A stretch of 64,000 bases of DNA from Anaerocolumna chitinilytica. Lineage in GTDB: Bacteria; Bacillota; Clostridia; Lachnospirales; Lachnospiraceae. A program made the translations under genes and the position numbers. The DNA lies in contig NZ_AP023368.1 in NCBI RefSeq assembly GCF_014218355.1, positions 4,837,501 through 4,901,500 of the forward strand. The letters run 5' to 3'. This document shows, in pieces, positions 8,375 to 18,038 of this stretch (the stretch's first letter is position 1; the number at the start of each line of letters is the position of its first letter). The notes beneath the pieces are model-generated. The model saw nothing but the letters and a program-made list of their open reading frames with translations, had not been told where the DNA came from and did not search any database.

Positions 8375-9988
8375 TTATTTGCTTACTCCCCAGAGCTTTA
8401 AACGATCCTGGTAAGCTTTGGTCAGATAGCTCTCAACATCCTTTAAGCCGGAAGCCTGCATATCCTGAATCATAGTACTATAAATAGAAAGTGCTTCGTC
8501 TTCACTGGTAGCATCTACCATCTTAGGGAAAGCCTGATCATAAACATCCTTTATTTTCTGCCATTTCAGTCCTTCCGTCGTACTTCCGGCAGGTTCCAGT
8601 CCCGCGAAATCGGCGGAATCCCAGGCATCGGATTCACCAAAGCTCTTATTAGCAAATTCAGCAGTAGGCTGAAGCTTATACTTGGTAGCCATATCATAAG
8701 GGGTACCATCACTGCCAAATCCGTTCTTGATAAACCAAGTCCATTTTCTGATACCGGTTGTTAAGCTTTCATTGTCAAAATCCTTCTGGAAGCCGTTCAC
8801 AATCTCATCTTTCGGAACATGTTTACCGTCTTTTAACTCCCAATCCTTGCCTTCAAGACCCCACATCATCAGGTACTGTCCTTCTTCACTTACAAGGAAG
8901 TCAATCAGCTTTATCGCAGCTTCCGGGTTCTTGCAGTTATTGGTAATGCCGATAGCATCCCAACCAAGGGTGGATCTGCCGTTATAGGTGGTCTGAGAAG
9001 CATCCATGTCATCAGGAACTACTTTATAGGAATAGAATTGTGCGTCAGGTCCAACCGTACTTGCAAGACTGGTATTTGCAGCATCGGTATCCCAGTAAGA
9101 TGCAAAGGTACAGAATACATTTCCGTTAGACATCTTCTGAACCCATTGTTCTTTTTTATTTACTACCCATTCTTTGTCTAAAAGGCCTGCTGTATAAAGA
9201 CCATTCATAAACTTAATCACATCCTGGTATTTCGGATCCTGAGATTTGTGCTGCAGGGCACCATCCGATGTGAGATAATAAGTCTTCATGCCAAACATAC
9301 CGTAAATAGTTGATTCGTAATTCTTGTCATCTCCGTCAAGAGTAACAGCTATGCTCTCTTTTCCGTCGATAGTAGGGTATTTTTCCTTGAATTTCTTTAA
9401 GATATCGATAAACTCTGATAACTTAAAGGGTTCCGGACTCTCTGCCCGGTCTTTGCCTACGATTTCTGCAAGCAAATCCTTTCTCATTAAGACACCGGCA
9501 GAAGCATCCGGGTCAACACCATACCAGTTATTCAGATAATAGTTCTTACCATCTGTATAGCGGCTCTTCGTTAAAACATCACCATACATTTTCTTTATGT
9601 TCGGGCCGTATTTATCAATCAGGTCATTTAAAGGTATCAAAGCACCCGCATCAATATAGCGGTTAACGATTTCATTTCCTCTGTCCATCAGTACAATATC
9701 AGGATAATTCTGCCCGGTTAACATAAGATTTAACTTTTCCAGGGGATCTCCGGAAGGGTTCTCAACCTGGATATTCACACCTGTCTTTTCCATAATTGTC
9801 TTGGCAACCTCATCATCAAAGGTCTTGCTGCCGGAATTTTTATCAAAGAATGTAACGGTAACCTTTTCCCCATCTGTGTTACCTTTTGTTTCTTTGGTAT
9901 CGGTATTGCCGCTCTTGGCACATCCTGCAAAGGTTGTAGCCGCTAATACCACTGCCATAAAGGCAGCTGCTATTCTTTTCTTTTTCAT
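8375..9988 (-). CDS. Extracellular sugar-binding lipoprotein of an ABC importer (Lpl-type)
   Basis: This is a 537-aa binding protein with a lipoprotein signal peptide: positive N-terminus, hydrophobic core and lipobox TFAGC with Cys23. The mature part begins with a Ser/Thr/Lys/Gly linker. Length and the NYPDIVLMDRG and GWDAIGI segments fit the large LplA/YtcQ-type solute-binding family, which binds oligosaccharides outside the membrane. It follows two permease genes and precedes two glycosidases, so alpha-galactosides are the probable cargo. No ATPase gene is present; such importers often share an MsmK-like ATPase encoded elsewhere. Confidence 0.92.
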   Translation of the reverse strand: MKKKRIAAAFMAVVLAATTFAGCAKSGNTDTKETKGNTDGEKVTVTFFDKNSGSKTFDDEVAKTIMEKTGVNIQVENPSGDPLEKLNLMLTGQNYPDIVLMDRGNEIVNRYIDAGALIPLNDLIDKYGPNIKKMYGDVLTKSRYTDGKNYYLNNWYGVDPDASAGVLMRKDLLAEIVGKDRAESPEPFKLSEFIDILKKFKEKYPTIDGKESIAVTLDGDDKNYESTIYGMFGMKTYYLTSDGALQHKSQDPKYQDVIKFMNGLYTAGLLDKEWVVNKKEQWVQKMSNGNVFCTFASYWDTDAANTSLASTVGPDAQFYSYKVVPDDMDASQTTYNGRSTLGWDAIGITNNCKNPEAAIKLIDFLVSEEGQYLMMWGLEGKDWELKDGKHVPKDEIVNGFQKDFDNESLTTGIRKWTWFIKNGFGSDGTPYDMATKYKLQPTAEFANKSFGESDAWDSADFAGLEPAGSTTEGLKWQKIKDVYDQAFPKMVDATSEDEALSIYSTMIQDMQASGLKDVESYLTKAYQDRLKLWGVSK

Positions 9989-10071
9989 AATCTTCTCCTT
10001 TCAAACGAAGCAAACTTGCTGTTAACGAGCCACACATTGGTGCTGACACATATTTGTGTGTATTGGCATTA

Positions 10072-10965
10072 TCAGCTTTTTACCGCTCCTAACATAATAC
10101 CTTTTACAAAATACTTTTGAATAAAGGGATATACCATGATAATTGGTATGGTCGCAACCATGGTAGCCGCCATTCGGATACTGTCAGGAGTTACGCTCTG
10201 ACCGGCTCTGTTGGCAGCCTGATTAGCTGCAGTCGTCTGATACTGGTTTAGAATCTCTACCAGGACAGACTGCATTACCTTTAAACTTTGTGAATTCGTA
10301 TATAGATAGGCATCAAACCAGGAGTTCCAGTGCATAATTGCCACAAACAGAGCAATTGTCATAATAATGGGCTTGCATAAGGGCAGGATAATCTTTGTAA
10401 AGATTATCAAATCGTTGGCTCCGTCAATCTTAGAGGACTCGAACAGCTCCTGGGGCATTCCCTCGATATAATTTCTTACCAGTATCATATTGTAAACACT
10501 GATAAGGTTTGGAAATATAAATACGATAAAGTGGTCCAGCATATTTAAGTTCTTAAGCACCATATAGTAAGGCACCAGACCCCCGCCAAAATACATGGTG
10601 AATATAAACAGGAGTGTTATAGGCTTTTTACATAATAATTCCTGCCTGGATAATACATAAGCTAACGCTGTTGTTGCAAGCACTGCCAGGGGAGTACCTA
10701 ATCCGGTTCTTAAAACGGTAACCAGAATGGAATGCAGAAAAGTTGACCTGGTTAAGATATCTTCATAACTTGCTATGCTTAATTTTCTTGGAAGAAAATA
10801 GATTCCTCCCCGAATAGCATCGGTAGCATCGTTGATGGATATTATGAAAATATTCCAAAAAGGATATACACACATAATTACAACAAGTGCAAGAAAGATG
10901 AAGGCTATAATATCAAATATTCTGTCGGAAGGTGCATATTGCTTTTTAATTTTAATATCTCTCAC
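10072..10965 (-). CDS. ABC sugar transporter permease (LplC/YtcP-like)
   Basis: This is a membrane permease of about 297 aa with six predicted helices and the EAA-type loop ELFESSKIDGANDLIIFTKIILP (given in pieces: ELFESSKIDGA, then FTKIILP). The GTG at 10965 is chosen as start because a perfect AAGGAGG lies 8 nt upstream; a longer frame to 11001 overlaps the preceding gene and has no such site. It pairs with the permease at 10979-11935 to make the membrane channel of the importer. The family is CUT1-like. Confidence 0.9.
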   Translation of the reverse strand: MRDIKIKKQYAPSDRIFDIIAFIFLALVVIMCVYPFWNIFIISINDATDAIRGGIYFLPRKLSIASYEDILTRSTFLHSILVTVLRTGLGTPLAVLATTALAYVLSRQELLCKKPITLLFIFTMYFGGGLVPYYMVLKNLNMLDHFIVFIFPNLISVYNMILVRNYIEGMPQELFESSKIDGANDLIIFTKIILPLCKPIIMTIALFVAIMHWNSWFDAYLYTNSQSLKVMQSVLVEILNQYQTTAANQAANRAGQSVTPDSIRMAATMVATIPIIMVYPFIQKYFVKGIMLGAVKS

Positions 10966-10978
10966 GTCTAATCCCTCC

Positions 10979-11935
10979 TTAGAATAATGCGTTGTTATCA
11001 TTAAAGCGCTTTGATATCCTATTAGCGCCCATTACCAATATAAAGGATACTACTGATTTAAACAGACCAACTGCCGTACCATAGGAATACATGCCATTTT
11101 TCAACCCGTAACGGTATGCATAAGTATCCAGAACATCGGAATAATTCAAAATAGAATCATTTCCCATTAAGAGCTGTTGTTCAAAGCCTGTATTTAAGAT
11201 TCCTCCAATTGCCAGAATCAGCATAATAATAATAGTTGGTTTTAGGGAAGGCAGGGTAATATTAAATATCTTCTGCACCCTTGTAGCTCCGTCCACATCC
11301 GCTGCTTCATACATATCCTGACCGATTCCCGATATAGCTGCCAGATATATAATGGCATTATAACCAAGTACTTTCCAGCCATTCGCTACCGCGATAATCC
11401 ACCAGAAATAGGGGCCATGCTGGAAGAAAAGAATTTCCTTGTTTGTTAGACCAAGTCCCAGCAATATCTTATTGATAACACCATCAGAAGAAAGAAAGGT
11501 TATAAAAATATTTGCTGCAATTACCCAGGATATAAAATAGGGAAGATAGGAAGAGGTCTGTATAAATTTCTTAACTCTGGCACTCTTTATCTCATTTAGG
11601 CAAACTGCTAAAAAGATTGGAAAAGGGAAGGAAAATAGAAGAGTTAAAAAGCTGGTCGCCAGTGTATTTCTCATGATGGTAAGAAAATCTGTCTGAAAGA
11701 AAAACTTAAACCAGTTCATCCCGACGAACTTGGATTGTGCAAGGTCGGCAAAATACCCTTTCCCCTTTGGTGTATAATTCACAAATGCCATGTAAAGTCC
11801 GCTCATGGGAGCATAACATATCAGTATAACCCAAACCAATGCCGGCAGAAGCAATAAAAACAGATATCTTTGTTCCCACATTCTTTTTCTTACACTTTTT
11901 ACAGGCTTTACAGTAACTGTAACTGTTTTTTTCAT
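10979..11935 (-). CDS. ABC sugar transporter permease (LplB-like)
   Basis: This is a 318-aa permease and the first gene of the transport operon. It has a basic N-terminal tail, six hydrophobic helices and the EAA loop MYEAADVDGATRVQKIFNI. The ATG at 11935 follows GGGAG. It ends 13 bp before the second permease starts. Homology class and context indicate oligosaccharide import together with the lipoprotein at 8375-9988. Confidence 0.92.
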   Translation of the reverse strand: MKKTVTVTVKPVKSVRKRMWEQRYLFLLLLPALVWVILICYAPMSGLYMAFVNYTPKGKGYFADLAQSKFVGMNWFKFFFQTDFLTIMRNTLATSFLTLLFSFPFPIFLAVCLNEIKSARVKKFIQTSSYLPYFISWVIAANIFITFLSSDGVINKILLGLGLTNKEILFFQHGPYFWWIIAVANGWKVLGYNAIIYLAAISGIGQDMYEAADVDGATRVQKIFNITLPSLKPTIIIMLILAIGGILNTGFEQQLLMGNDSILNYSDVLDTYAYRYGLKNGMYSYGTAVGLFKSVVSFILVMGANRISKRFNDNNALF

Positions 11936-11950
11936 AATTGGCTCCCATCC

Positions 11951-12026
11951 GTGTGTTCGTTAACACCTCTAAAAGTGTGTTTCTTCTTTCTGAATGTATT
12001 CTAACTGATTTTATACCTCGGAACAA
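11951..12026 (-). promoter_or_regulatory. Promoter of the sugar transport operon
   Basis: The minus strand shows -35 TTGTTC (12021-12026), a 17-bp spacer and -10 TAGAAT (11998-12003). Downstream in the leader, 11951-11966 contains a small inverted repeat (GTGTT and AACAC around a 4-bp centre), a possible operator. The rest of the 323-bp gap holds the terminator of the upstream regulators and AT-rich DNA where the YesN-like regulator may bind. Confidence 0.6.
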
Positions 12027-12189
12027 TCGAAGGATTTTATGAATCCTGTTGATTTTTAAAGTTCTTTTCAGTAATAAGTTGATAGAACTTCAATATTTAA
12101 CAATTCATATCATTATTTAACGATTGATACCCTCTATCTCTAATGTGCAACAACATATATTACATATAAACACACTTTCAAAAGAAAAG

Positions 12190-12228
12190 ATCAAAAGAAG
12201 CAGTCTGTTTAACTGCTTCCTTTGATCC
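12190..12228 (-). terminator. Terminator of the two-component regulator genes
   Basis: Arms 12190-12205 and 12213-12228 pair over 16 bp with one mismatch. On the minus strand the hairpin is followed by TTTTCTTTT. It lies 31 bp after the sensor kinase stop codon and separates it from the transport operon. Confidence 0.85.
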
Positions 12229-12258
12229 TCTGACATATATCCCTGTTAGTACCGCTCC

Positions 12259-13989
12259 TTAAGAAAATACCTGAGGTATTTCTACTCTGACACAAGTTCC
12301 CTCCCCATGGTTACTGCTTATACTGACCCCATACTGCTCTCCATAATTCAGCTTTACACGGATGTCCACATTTTTAAGTCCATAGCCTTCTTCTGAATTC
12401 TTTAGTTCCTTGCGCAACCGTTCTAATTTATCTGCTCCAATTCCAAGCCCGTCATCCTTTACTTCATATACAACCCGGTCCTGACTCACAGAAACCGTTA
12501 CCCATATATGAAGCACTTGTTCTTCATCCTTTCTGCCATGATGAATGGCATTTTCCACTAAAGGCTGCAATAGAAGCTTAATGGTTCGAAAGGCCAGTGC
12601 CCTTCTGTCAACCTCGTAATTGATTTCAACGGTATCCTCAAATCGGAGCATTTGGATTTTCATATAATTTTGCAGCAGCTCTACTTCCTCCTGAACCGAA
12701 ACTACCTGTTTGCCCTTATTCAAAGAAATCCGGTAAAAATTCGCCAGGTACCTGACACTTATAACCGTCTTCTTTCCTCCCTCCTGCATTGCCACAGAAG
12801 AAATAACAGACAAAGCATTATAAAGAAAATGAGGATTGATCTGTTCCTGTAAGAGATTCATCTCACTGGACTTGATTTTTAATTTCTTTTCGTAGTTTTC
12901 AGCAATGAGTAATTGTATCTCACTATTCAAAGTATTAATAGCCGAGGCTATAATCCCCATTTCATCCTTGCCCATGTCGTTTAAAAGATAGTCAAATTCA
13001 CCATCTCCCAGTTTCTTGGCTGCATAAACTACTTTATTTACCCTGCCGGATATCCATTTACTATAAAGATAAATTGCCAAAAACATCACAAGAGAGCTAA
13101 GAAAGAAAATAAAGATAATATCCTGTGCAACTTTCCTTGTAGCTTCCACTAAGGATTCCTGATTAACCATCATCAATATTTTGGTTCCGTAGAGACTGTC
13201 ATGGGCAGTACATACCTTGGTAACCCCATTAACGTTTATAGAACTGCCATCTCCGTTTACAGGTATATCTTTCCAGTCCGCCGTTATTGTCTCCATCCCG
13301 TTTCCAATAGACTCCTTGTCAGAAGAGGCCATCACCTGTCCCTGACTATTGACCCAGTAAACTTCTTGATTGTTATTCGTTATTTTCATCTGTTCATTAA
13401 AAAAATTTACGTCCACCTTTAAAAGAAGCGTATTTCTTACTTCACTGTAATGGTAGTAATTTAAAAGCCGTTCCAGCCCTATATATTTTTTCTTCCCTTT
13501 GGAGATAACACCGGCTACCTGAGGATTTTCATTGGAAGATATGGCTCTTTTAAGCCAATCTTGATCAAGAGCCTCTTCTCGGTAAAAGTAATAGTTATCA
13601 CTAGGCAATGTATCATTATTACTATAAATACAGATACCTGCTATATTAGATTCGACCAGCATAATGCTGCTCAACAGATTATCAATATAACTGAACATCT
13701 CCCAATAATCCGATTCGGTATAATCCTTTACCAGATAACCATTAAACATCTGGTTTGTATAGAGTATATCCATTACTGTTCCATAGGCCTCCAGGGAAGA
13801 ATCCAGATTCTGACCAATCTGCACCAAGGACTGACGCATATTGCGGTAGCTCTCTTCCAAGAGAATGCCTTTTGTTTTCTGACTGTTATATCCCGTTACA
13901 ATTATCATAGGTAAAATAGCGAAGATAACATACCCAATTATTAGTTTATATATGAATTTTATATTTTTAAACCATCTTCCGATATTCAT
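12259..13989 (-). CDS. YesM/LytS-type sensor histidine kinase
   Basis: This is a 576-aa membrane kinase. It has a first membrane helix at about 13-33, an extracellular sensing region, a second helix at about 285-308, a HAMP domain, then a His_kinase domain with EQINPHFLYNAL (His387) and an ATPase domain with an N-box (LLQPLVENAIHHG) and a G-box (DDGLGIG). It overlaps the response regulator gene by 23 bp, so they are co-expressed. By analogy with YesM it probably senses an oligosaccharide, alone or through the binding protein, and controls the adjoining transporter genes. Confidence 0.93.
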   Translation of the reverse strand: MNIGRWFKNIKFIYKLIIGYVIFAILPMIIVTGYNSQKTKGILLEESYRNMRQSLVQIGQNLDSSLEAYGTVMDILYTNQMFNGYLVKDYTESDYWEMFSYIDNLLSSIMLVESNIAGICIYSNNDTLPSDNYYFYREEALDQDWLKRAISSNENPQVAGVISKGKKKYIGLERLLNYYHYSEVRNTLLLKVDVNFFNEQMKITNNNQEVYWVNSQGQVMASSDKESIGNGMETITADWKDIPVNGDGSSINVNGVTKVCTAHDSLYGTKILMMVNQESLVEATRKVAQDIIFIFFLSSLVMFLAIYLYSKWISGRVNKVVYAAKKLGDGEFDYLLNDMGKDEMGIIASAINTLNSEIQLLIAENYEKKLKIKSSEMNLLQEQINPHFLYNALSVISSVAMQEGGKKTVISVRYLANFYRISLNKGKQVVSVQEEVELLQNYMKIQMLRFEDTVEINYEVDRRALAFRTIKLLLQPLVENAIHHGRKDEEQVLHIWVTVSVSQDRVVYEVKDDGLGIGADKLERLRKELKNSEEGYGLKNVDIRVKLNYGEQYGVSISSNHGEGTCVRVEIPQVFS

Positions 13990-15463
13990 TTGGTGTTACT
14001 CCATATTTCTTGGAAAAGACAGTGCCAAAATAAGATTCATTTTCATATCCTACCATTCGGCCGACTTCTTTTACCCGTAATGTTTTGTCCTTTAGAAGTT
14101 CACAGGCTTTTATTAGTCTGTAATCTGTTACATATTCCAGTATTGTCTGCCCCATACTTTCCTTAAATAGGCTTCGAAGATAATTCGGTGAAAGATGAAC
14201 TGCTTCTGCCATTTCCTCTACACTGCATACTCCAAAATAATGCTGCTCCAGATAATCCTTAATACGAGCTATTATATGATAATTGGGGTCCTCTTGCTGC
14301 CTTGCATAGAATGCAATGATATAACCGCAATAAGATAACAGTGCCTTTAAAATATCCTCCCAATACCTGCCCTTTAGGATTCCCTGCTCCCAGTCTTCTT
14401 CCCTTTCTGCCATCCAGGCACTTAAAGCCGGATCTCCTGCTACTAAATTGCTTTTAAGTTCATAATAGAAACCATAGGCTTCTCTGATACATCCTTCTAT
14501 TTTCTGTTTTGTAAAATCTTGAAGTAACTCCTGCAGCTTACCTTCCGCAAAACTTTTCTCACCGCTCTTTAGTGCCCGGTAAACTTCTCCCTTATTTAGT
14601 TGACTTTTTGCAGTATCAAATACCTGGGAATAAGGGCTGTTACCTACATTTATATTGGCATCCAGGATTTCTCCCTTTGCTTTAAAGAATATTTTTTCCT
14701 TTAACTCTATCAGCTGCTCTGTGCACTCCCTAAGTTGGTTTAAAGATATCTTCTCCTTAAAACAAGCTATGCTGTAGTTTCCTTGCAATAACGACCGTAT
14801 TCTCTTAGCTCCATCCCAAAAATATAGATGATTTTGTAAAATCACCACCAGAACATCTCCTATCAAAAAGGAATGATAGATTTCCTTCAGATTCTCACCA
14901 GTCTTTTGAATCAGCTCTTCTTCTAATACGCCATATACTGCCAGTATTCCATAAGTCACTTCATTTAAGGAATGCTCAAAATAATGTCTGGAGCTTCTCT
15001 GCGCCTCTTCTTCCTTAATATCACCTCTGCACAGCTGCTCTAAAAATTGCTTTGCTGCCACACCTACGGATACCTCTGCTGTCTGCTCACTGTCTATCTG
15101 TTTTTCTATCTTTAGCAGCAGTTTTTCCACTTCCTCCGTCATAAACGGCTTTAAGATATAATCTGTTGCCTGTACCCGAAATGCTTCTTTTATATATTCA
15201 AAGTCATCATAACCCGTAAGAAATATGATTTTTGTTTTATACCCTTCCTCGCGTACTCTTTTCGCCAGTTCAATTCCGGTCATTATGGGCATCTGAATAT
15301 CGGTTATCATAATATCCGGTTCGTTCTGAACAATATATTCAAGAGCACTGCGGCCATTGCGTGCCGTATAGACCTTATCTACCAATACCCTGTCCCAATT
15401 GATATAATCCCTTAGGGTATCCAGCTCTATTTTCTCATCCTCCACCAACAATACACTATACAT
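13967..15463 (-). CDS. YesN-type response regulator with AraC DNA-binding domain
   Basis: This regulator of about 498 aa has an N-terminal receiver (phosphoacceptor Asp55 in IMITDIQMP, Lys in YILKPF), a variable middle, and a C-terminal pair of AraC helix-turn-helix motifs (VEEMAEAVHLSPNYL and a terminal YFGTVFSKKYGVTPNEY). The ATG at 15463 is preferred because GAGGAGG precedes it by 7 nt; the frame extends back to 15490 without a good site. With the YesM-like kinase it should activate the alpha-galactoside transport operon downstream. Confidence 0.93.
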   Translation of the reverse strand: MYSVLLVEDEKIELDTLRDYINWDRVLVDKVYTARNGRSALEYIVQNEPDIMITDIQMPIMTGIELAKRVREEGYKTKIIFLTGYDDFEYIKEAFRVQATDYILKPFMTEEVEKLLLKIEKQIDSEQTAEVSVGVAAKQFLEQLCRGDIKEEEAQRSSRHYFEHSLNEVTYGILAVYGVLEEELIQKTGENLKEIYHSFLIGDVLVVILQNHLYFWDGAKRIRSLLQGNYSIACFKEKISLNQLRECTEQLIELKEKIFFKAKGEILDANINVGNSPYSQVFDTAKSQLNKGEVYRALKSGEKSFAEGKLQELLQDFTKQKIEGCIREAYGFYYELKSNLVAGDPALSAWMAEREEDWEQGILKGRYWEDILKALLSYCGYIIAFYARQQEDPNYHIIARIKDYLEQHYFGVCSVEEMAEAVHLSPNYLRSLFKESMGQTILEYVTDYRLIKACELLKDKTLRVKEVGRMVGYENESYFGTVFSKKYGVTPNEYRKMV

Positions 15464-15544
15464 AGCATTACCTCCTCTGGAAAATACCATATGGCTCTAT
15501 TATAACAAAGTAATTTTTAAAAGAACAGTGGTTGATAAATTAAC

Positions 15545-15595
15545 TTGACAAGAATAACTTTTCGATTTACCATAAAGTAAACTGTCAGTTTACTT
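15545..15595 (+). promoter_or_regulatory. Promoter and operator of the first TetR gene
   Basis: There is a -35 TTGACA (15545-15550), a 17-bp spacer and a -10-like TACCAT (15568-15573). Immediately downstream, 15575-15595 is a palindrome with 8-bp arms AAGTAAAC/GTTTACTT around TGTCA, the size and symmetry of a TetR operator. Binding there would block initiation, so autorepression is the likely mode. Confidence 0.7.
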
Positions 15596-15628
15596 AAATT
15601 CATCTATGTGCAAAGGAGTAAAAGCCCA

Positions 15629-16288
15629 ATGGGAAATGCCGAGAGAAAGGCAAGAGAAAAAGAAATTCGTAAAGAAGACATTATATCCTCCGCAGAAAGA
15701 GTCTTCTTTACAAAAGGTTATCAATCTTCTACTATGGACGATGTGGCAAAGGAAGCGCAATTCAGCAAAAGAACGCTCTATATATACTTTAGCAGCAAGG
15801 AACAGATATACTTTGAGATCATGGCAAGAGGCTACCGTCTCTTTCTTCGGCTGCTGGAGCAGGACGATAACGGTATTGATTTAAAAGACCCGGCAAAAAG
15901 CTTAAAAGAATTATTCTATAAATTTTCGACCTTTCGCAAACAGTATCCGCATCATTTTCAGGCTATCATGGAGTATCAGAACAGGGAAATTGATTTTACG
16001 GCATCCCTTACTTCAAGTTCGATTGAAGAATGTTACCGATTGGGAGAGGAGGTACTTCAATACCTAATAAAGATCATTAAAGCCGGTATATCCGATGGCA
16101 CCTTCCTTCCTGGACTGAACGCTGAAAGAACTGCATTGATACTCTGGTCCTGCACCCTTGGATTATTTAATACAGCTGACAAAAAAGAATACTATCTAAA
16201 GAATTATTATCATCTGACAGGCGATGAACTGCTTCAGGAATCTTACACGATTTTGTTACATTCCATCTTAGATCCGAAGCATTCATAA
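15629..16288 (+). CDS. TetR/AcrR-family transcriptional regulator
   Basis: This is a repressor of about 219 aa. The N-terminal helix-turn-helix reads STMDDVAKEAQFSKRTLYIY, followed by a variable ligand-binding helical domain. The ATG at 15629 is chosen because AGGAG lies 10 nt upstream; GTG at 15608 would put the ribosome site inside the gene. It is followed after 24 bp by the nitroreductase-like gene, which it probably co-regulates through the palindrome at 15575-15595. The inducer is unknown. Confidence 0.9.
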   Translation: MGNAERKAREKEIRKEDIISSAERVFFTKGYQSSTMDDVAKEAQFSKRTLYIYFSSKEQIYFEIMARGYRLFLRLLEQDDNGIDLKDPAKSLKELFYKFSTFRKQYPHHFQAIMEYQNREIDFTASLTSSSIEECYRLGEEVLQYLIKIIKAGISDGTFLPGLNAERTALILWSCTLGLFNTADKKEYYLKNYYHLTGDELLQESYTILLHSILDPKHS

Positions 16289-16312
16289 TTCGATAACAGA
16301 AAAGAGGCGTCT

Positions 16313-17500
16313 ATGAAAAAAGGAAAAAAGAAATTATTAATATTAATACTGTCTCCATTCATATTGTTTACCGCTATCTTAATTGCTCTGTTTGCAATCA
16401 GCGGTGTCTTCCTGCCCTCCGATTATCTAGCTCCCTGGAGCAAGACTTATCAAGACCGCTTTGAAGATCCAAGGTTAAAACTGGCAGCCTGCGGTCTCTT
16501 AGCGGCCAACGGTCATAATATGCAGCCCTGGAAAATCAAGCTGGATGATAAGAATTCTTCCGTGTTCTACCTATATGCAGACAGCTCCCGTGTCACGAAA
16601 GAGGTGGACCCTTTTGCAAGACAAATGATGATAAGCCAGGGAACCTTTCTTGAATATGTGAAGGTTGCCGGAGATGAACTAGGTACTCCCGTAACGATTG
16701 ATTTATTTCCCATGGGCACTTATAAGGAAGACAATTTATACGAAAGTATGGATATCTATCCGGTAGCTAAGATTACATTAGAACAAGGAACACCTGTAGA
16801 TACGAAGTTATACAATATGATTTTTCTTCCTGATACCAATAGAGGGGAATATAAAGAGCGCATTCCCTCTACAGAAGAAAGAAGGTCTTTATCCTATCTG
16901 GAAGAGTTTGATGGATTAACTGCATCTATACTTTATTCAGATTCCGATAAGAAAGCTATTGGTGATATGGCACTCCATGCTGCCAAAATAGAGGCTGACA
17001 CCAGTCGGGTGATGAAAGAAACCGAAGTAATCTTTCGCCCCAATGAGTACCAGAAAAATAAATACCGCTATGGATTTTCTGTAGAAGGTCAGGGAACCTC
17101 AGGACTTATGGTACATATTCTGCAGGGTATTGTAACTTTATTTCCTTCCATGAACAGCGGAAAAGCCGGGCGGGATAATTTTATAACATCAACCCAAAAA
17201 TCCATTGAACATACCTCTTCCTACCTGCTGCTTGTTTCGAAAGACAATAGCCGCACCAGCCAGGTACAAAGTGGTATGGCCTATAGTTACTGTATTCTGA
17301 AAGCTCATAATATGGGAATGGTAATGCAGCCTTTAAGCCAGGCGTTAGAGGAATATGATGAAATGGCTACGGTATACAACGACATAAACGCCCAGTATGG
17401 TAATGGAGGTACCCTCCAGATGCTTATGAGATTAGGATTCCCTGAAAAGTCAGCCCCTAAAAGTATGCGGGAGGATGTCACCAGTCTTTTGATGAAATAA
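16313..17500 (+). CDS. Membrane-anchored nitroreductase-like protein (Acg-type)
   Basis: This 395-aa protein has an N-terminal signal anchor (about residues 8-30) preceded by a lysine-rich tail. The large outer domain has LAANGHNMQPWKIK (about 63-76), the nitroreductase-fold signature as in Acg-type FMN proteins, and later elements such as MAYSYCILKAHNMGMVMQPL. It probably binds flavin and may reduce or sequester it on the outer face of the membrane. It is probably co-transcribed with the TetR gene, suggesting induction by a toxic or redox-active compound (inference). Length and domain arrangement are consistent with a complete gene. Confidence 0.75.
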   Translation: MKKGKKKLLILILSPFILFTAILIALFAISGVFLPSDYLAPWSKTYQDRFEDPRLKLAACGLLAANGHNMQPWKIKLDDKNSSVFYLYADSSRVTKEVDPFARQMMISQGTFLEYVKVAGDELGTPVTIDLFPMGTYKEDNLYESMDIYPVAKITLEQGTPVDTKLYNMIFLPDTNRGEYKERIPSTEERRSLSYLEEFDGLTASILYSDSDKKAIGDMALHAAKIEADTSRVMKETEVIFRPNEYQKNKYRYGFSVEGQGTSGLMVHILQGIVTLFPSMNSGKAGRDNFITSTQKSIEHTSSYLLLVSKDNSRTSQVQSGMAYSYCILKAHNMGMVMQPLSQALEEYDEMATVYNDINAQYGNGGTLQMLMRLGFPEKSAPKSMREDVTSLLMK

Positions 17501-17534
17501 ATGAAGCAATGAGAAAACCCAGAAAATGCAATTA

Positions 17535-17575
17535 AAAAAGCAGCAATCGTATTCTTAAATACTACTGCTGCTTTT
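17535..17575. terminator. Bidirectional terminator between nitroreductase gene and rplT
   Basis: Arms at 17535-17545 (AAAAAGCAGCA) and 17566-17575 (TGCTGCTTTT) form a hairpin with A- and T-rich flanks on both sides. It can end the plus-strand TetR unit and, on the other strand, the ribosomal protein operon. Confidence 0.7.
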
Positions 17576-17653
17576 GCATTATTTCTTATGCTATTATTTT
17601 GTTTTGCATCAAATGCATAAACTATTGAAAATAATATTTTCTATATGTTTATC

Positions 17654-18010
17654 TTAAGCGATCTTAGACTTTGCAAGCTCTGTTAAAGCTGTGAAGCCGG
17701 TAGGATCGTTAATAGCCATGTCAGATAACATCTTTCTGTTAATCTCTACACCGGCAACCTTTAAGCCATGCATTAATTTACTGTAAGAAAGTCCATTCAT
17801 TCTTGCAGCTGCGTTAATTCTTGCGATCCATAACTGTCTGAACTGTCTCTTCTTTTGCTTTCTTCCGGCAAAAGATGATGTTAATGCTCTCATTACGGAT
17901 TGCTTTGCTACTCTATACTGTTTTGATCTGGCTCCTCTGTAACCTTTTGCCAGTTTTAATACTCTCTTATGTTTCTTTTTAGCATTTAAGCCGCCTTTAA
18001 TTCTAGCCAT
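17654..18010 (-). CDS. rplT: 50S ribosomal protein L20
   Basis: This is 118 aa, the usual length, with the very basic N-terminus ([20 protein letters not shown]) and the central [14 protein letters not shown] region of L20. It binds 23S rRNA early in 50S assembly. In Firmicutes it also represses its own operon by binding the infC leader (family knowledge). It is the third gene of infC-rpmI-rplT, with GGAGG before the ATG. Confidence 0.99.
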   Translation of the reverse strand: MARIKGGLNAKKKHKRVLKLAKGYRGARSKQYRVAKQSVMRALTSSFAGRKQKKRQFRQLWIARINAAARMNGLSYSKLMHGLKVAGVEINRKMLSDMAINDPTGFTALTELAKSKIA

Positions 18011-18038
18011 GTTCTATTTCCCTCCTTCGCACCTAATC

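Noticed and set aside
11706..12026. 106-codon minus-strand frame at the start of the transport operon
   Set aside because: It overlaps the first permease gene in another frame and spans the promoter; composition is not protein-like.
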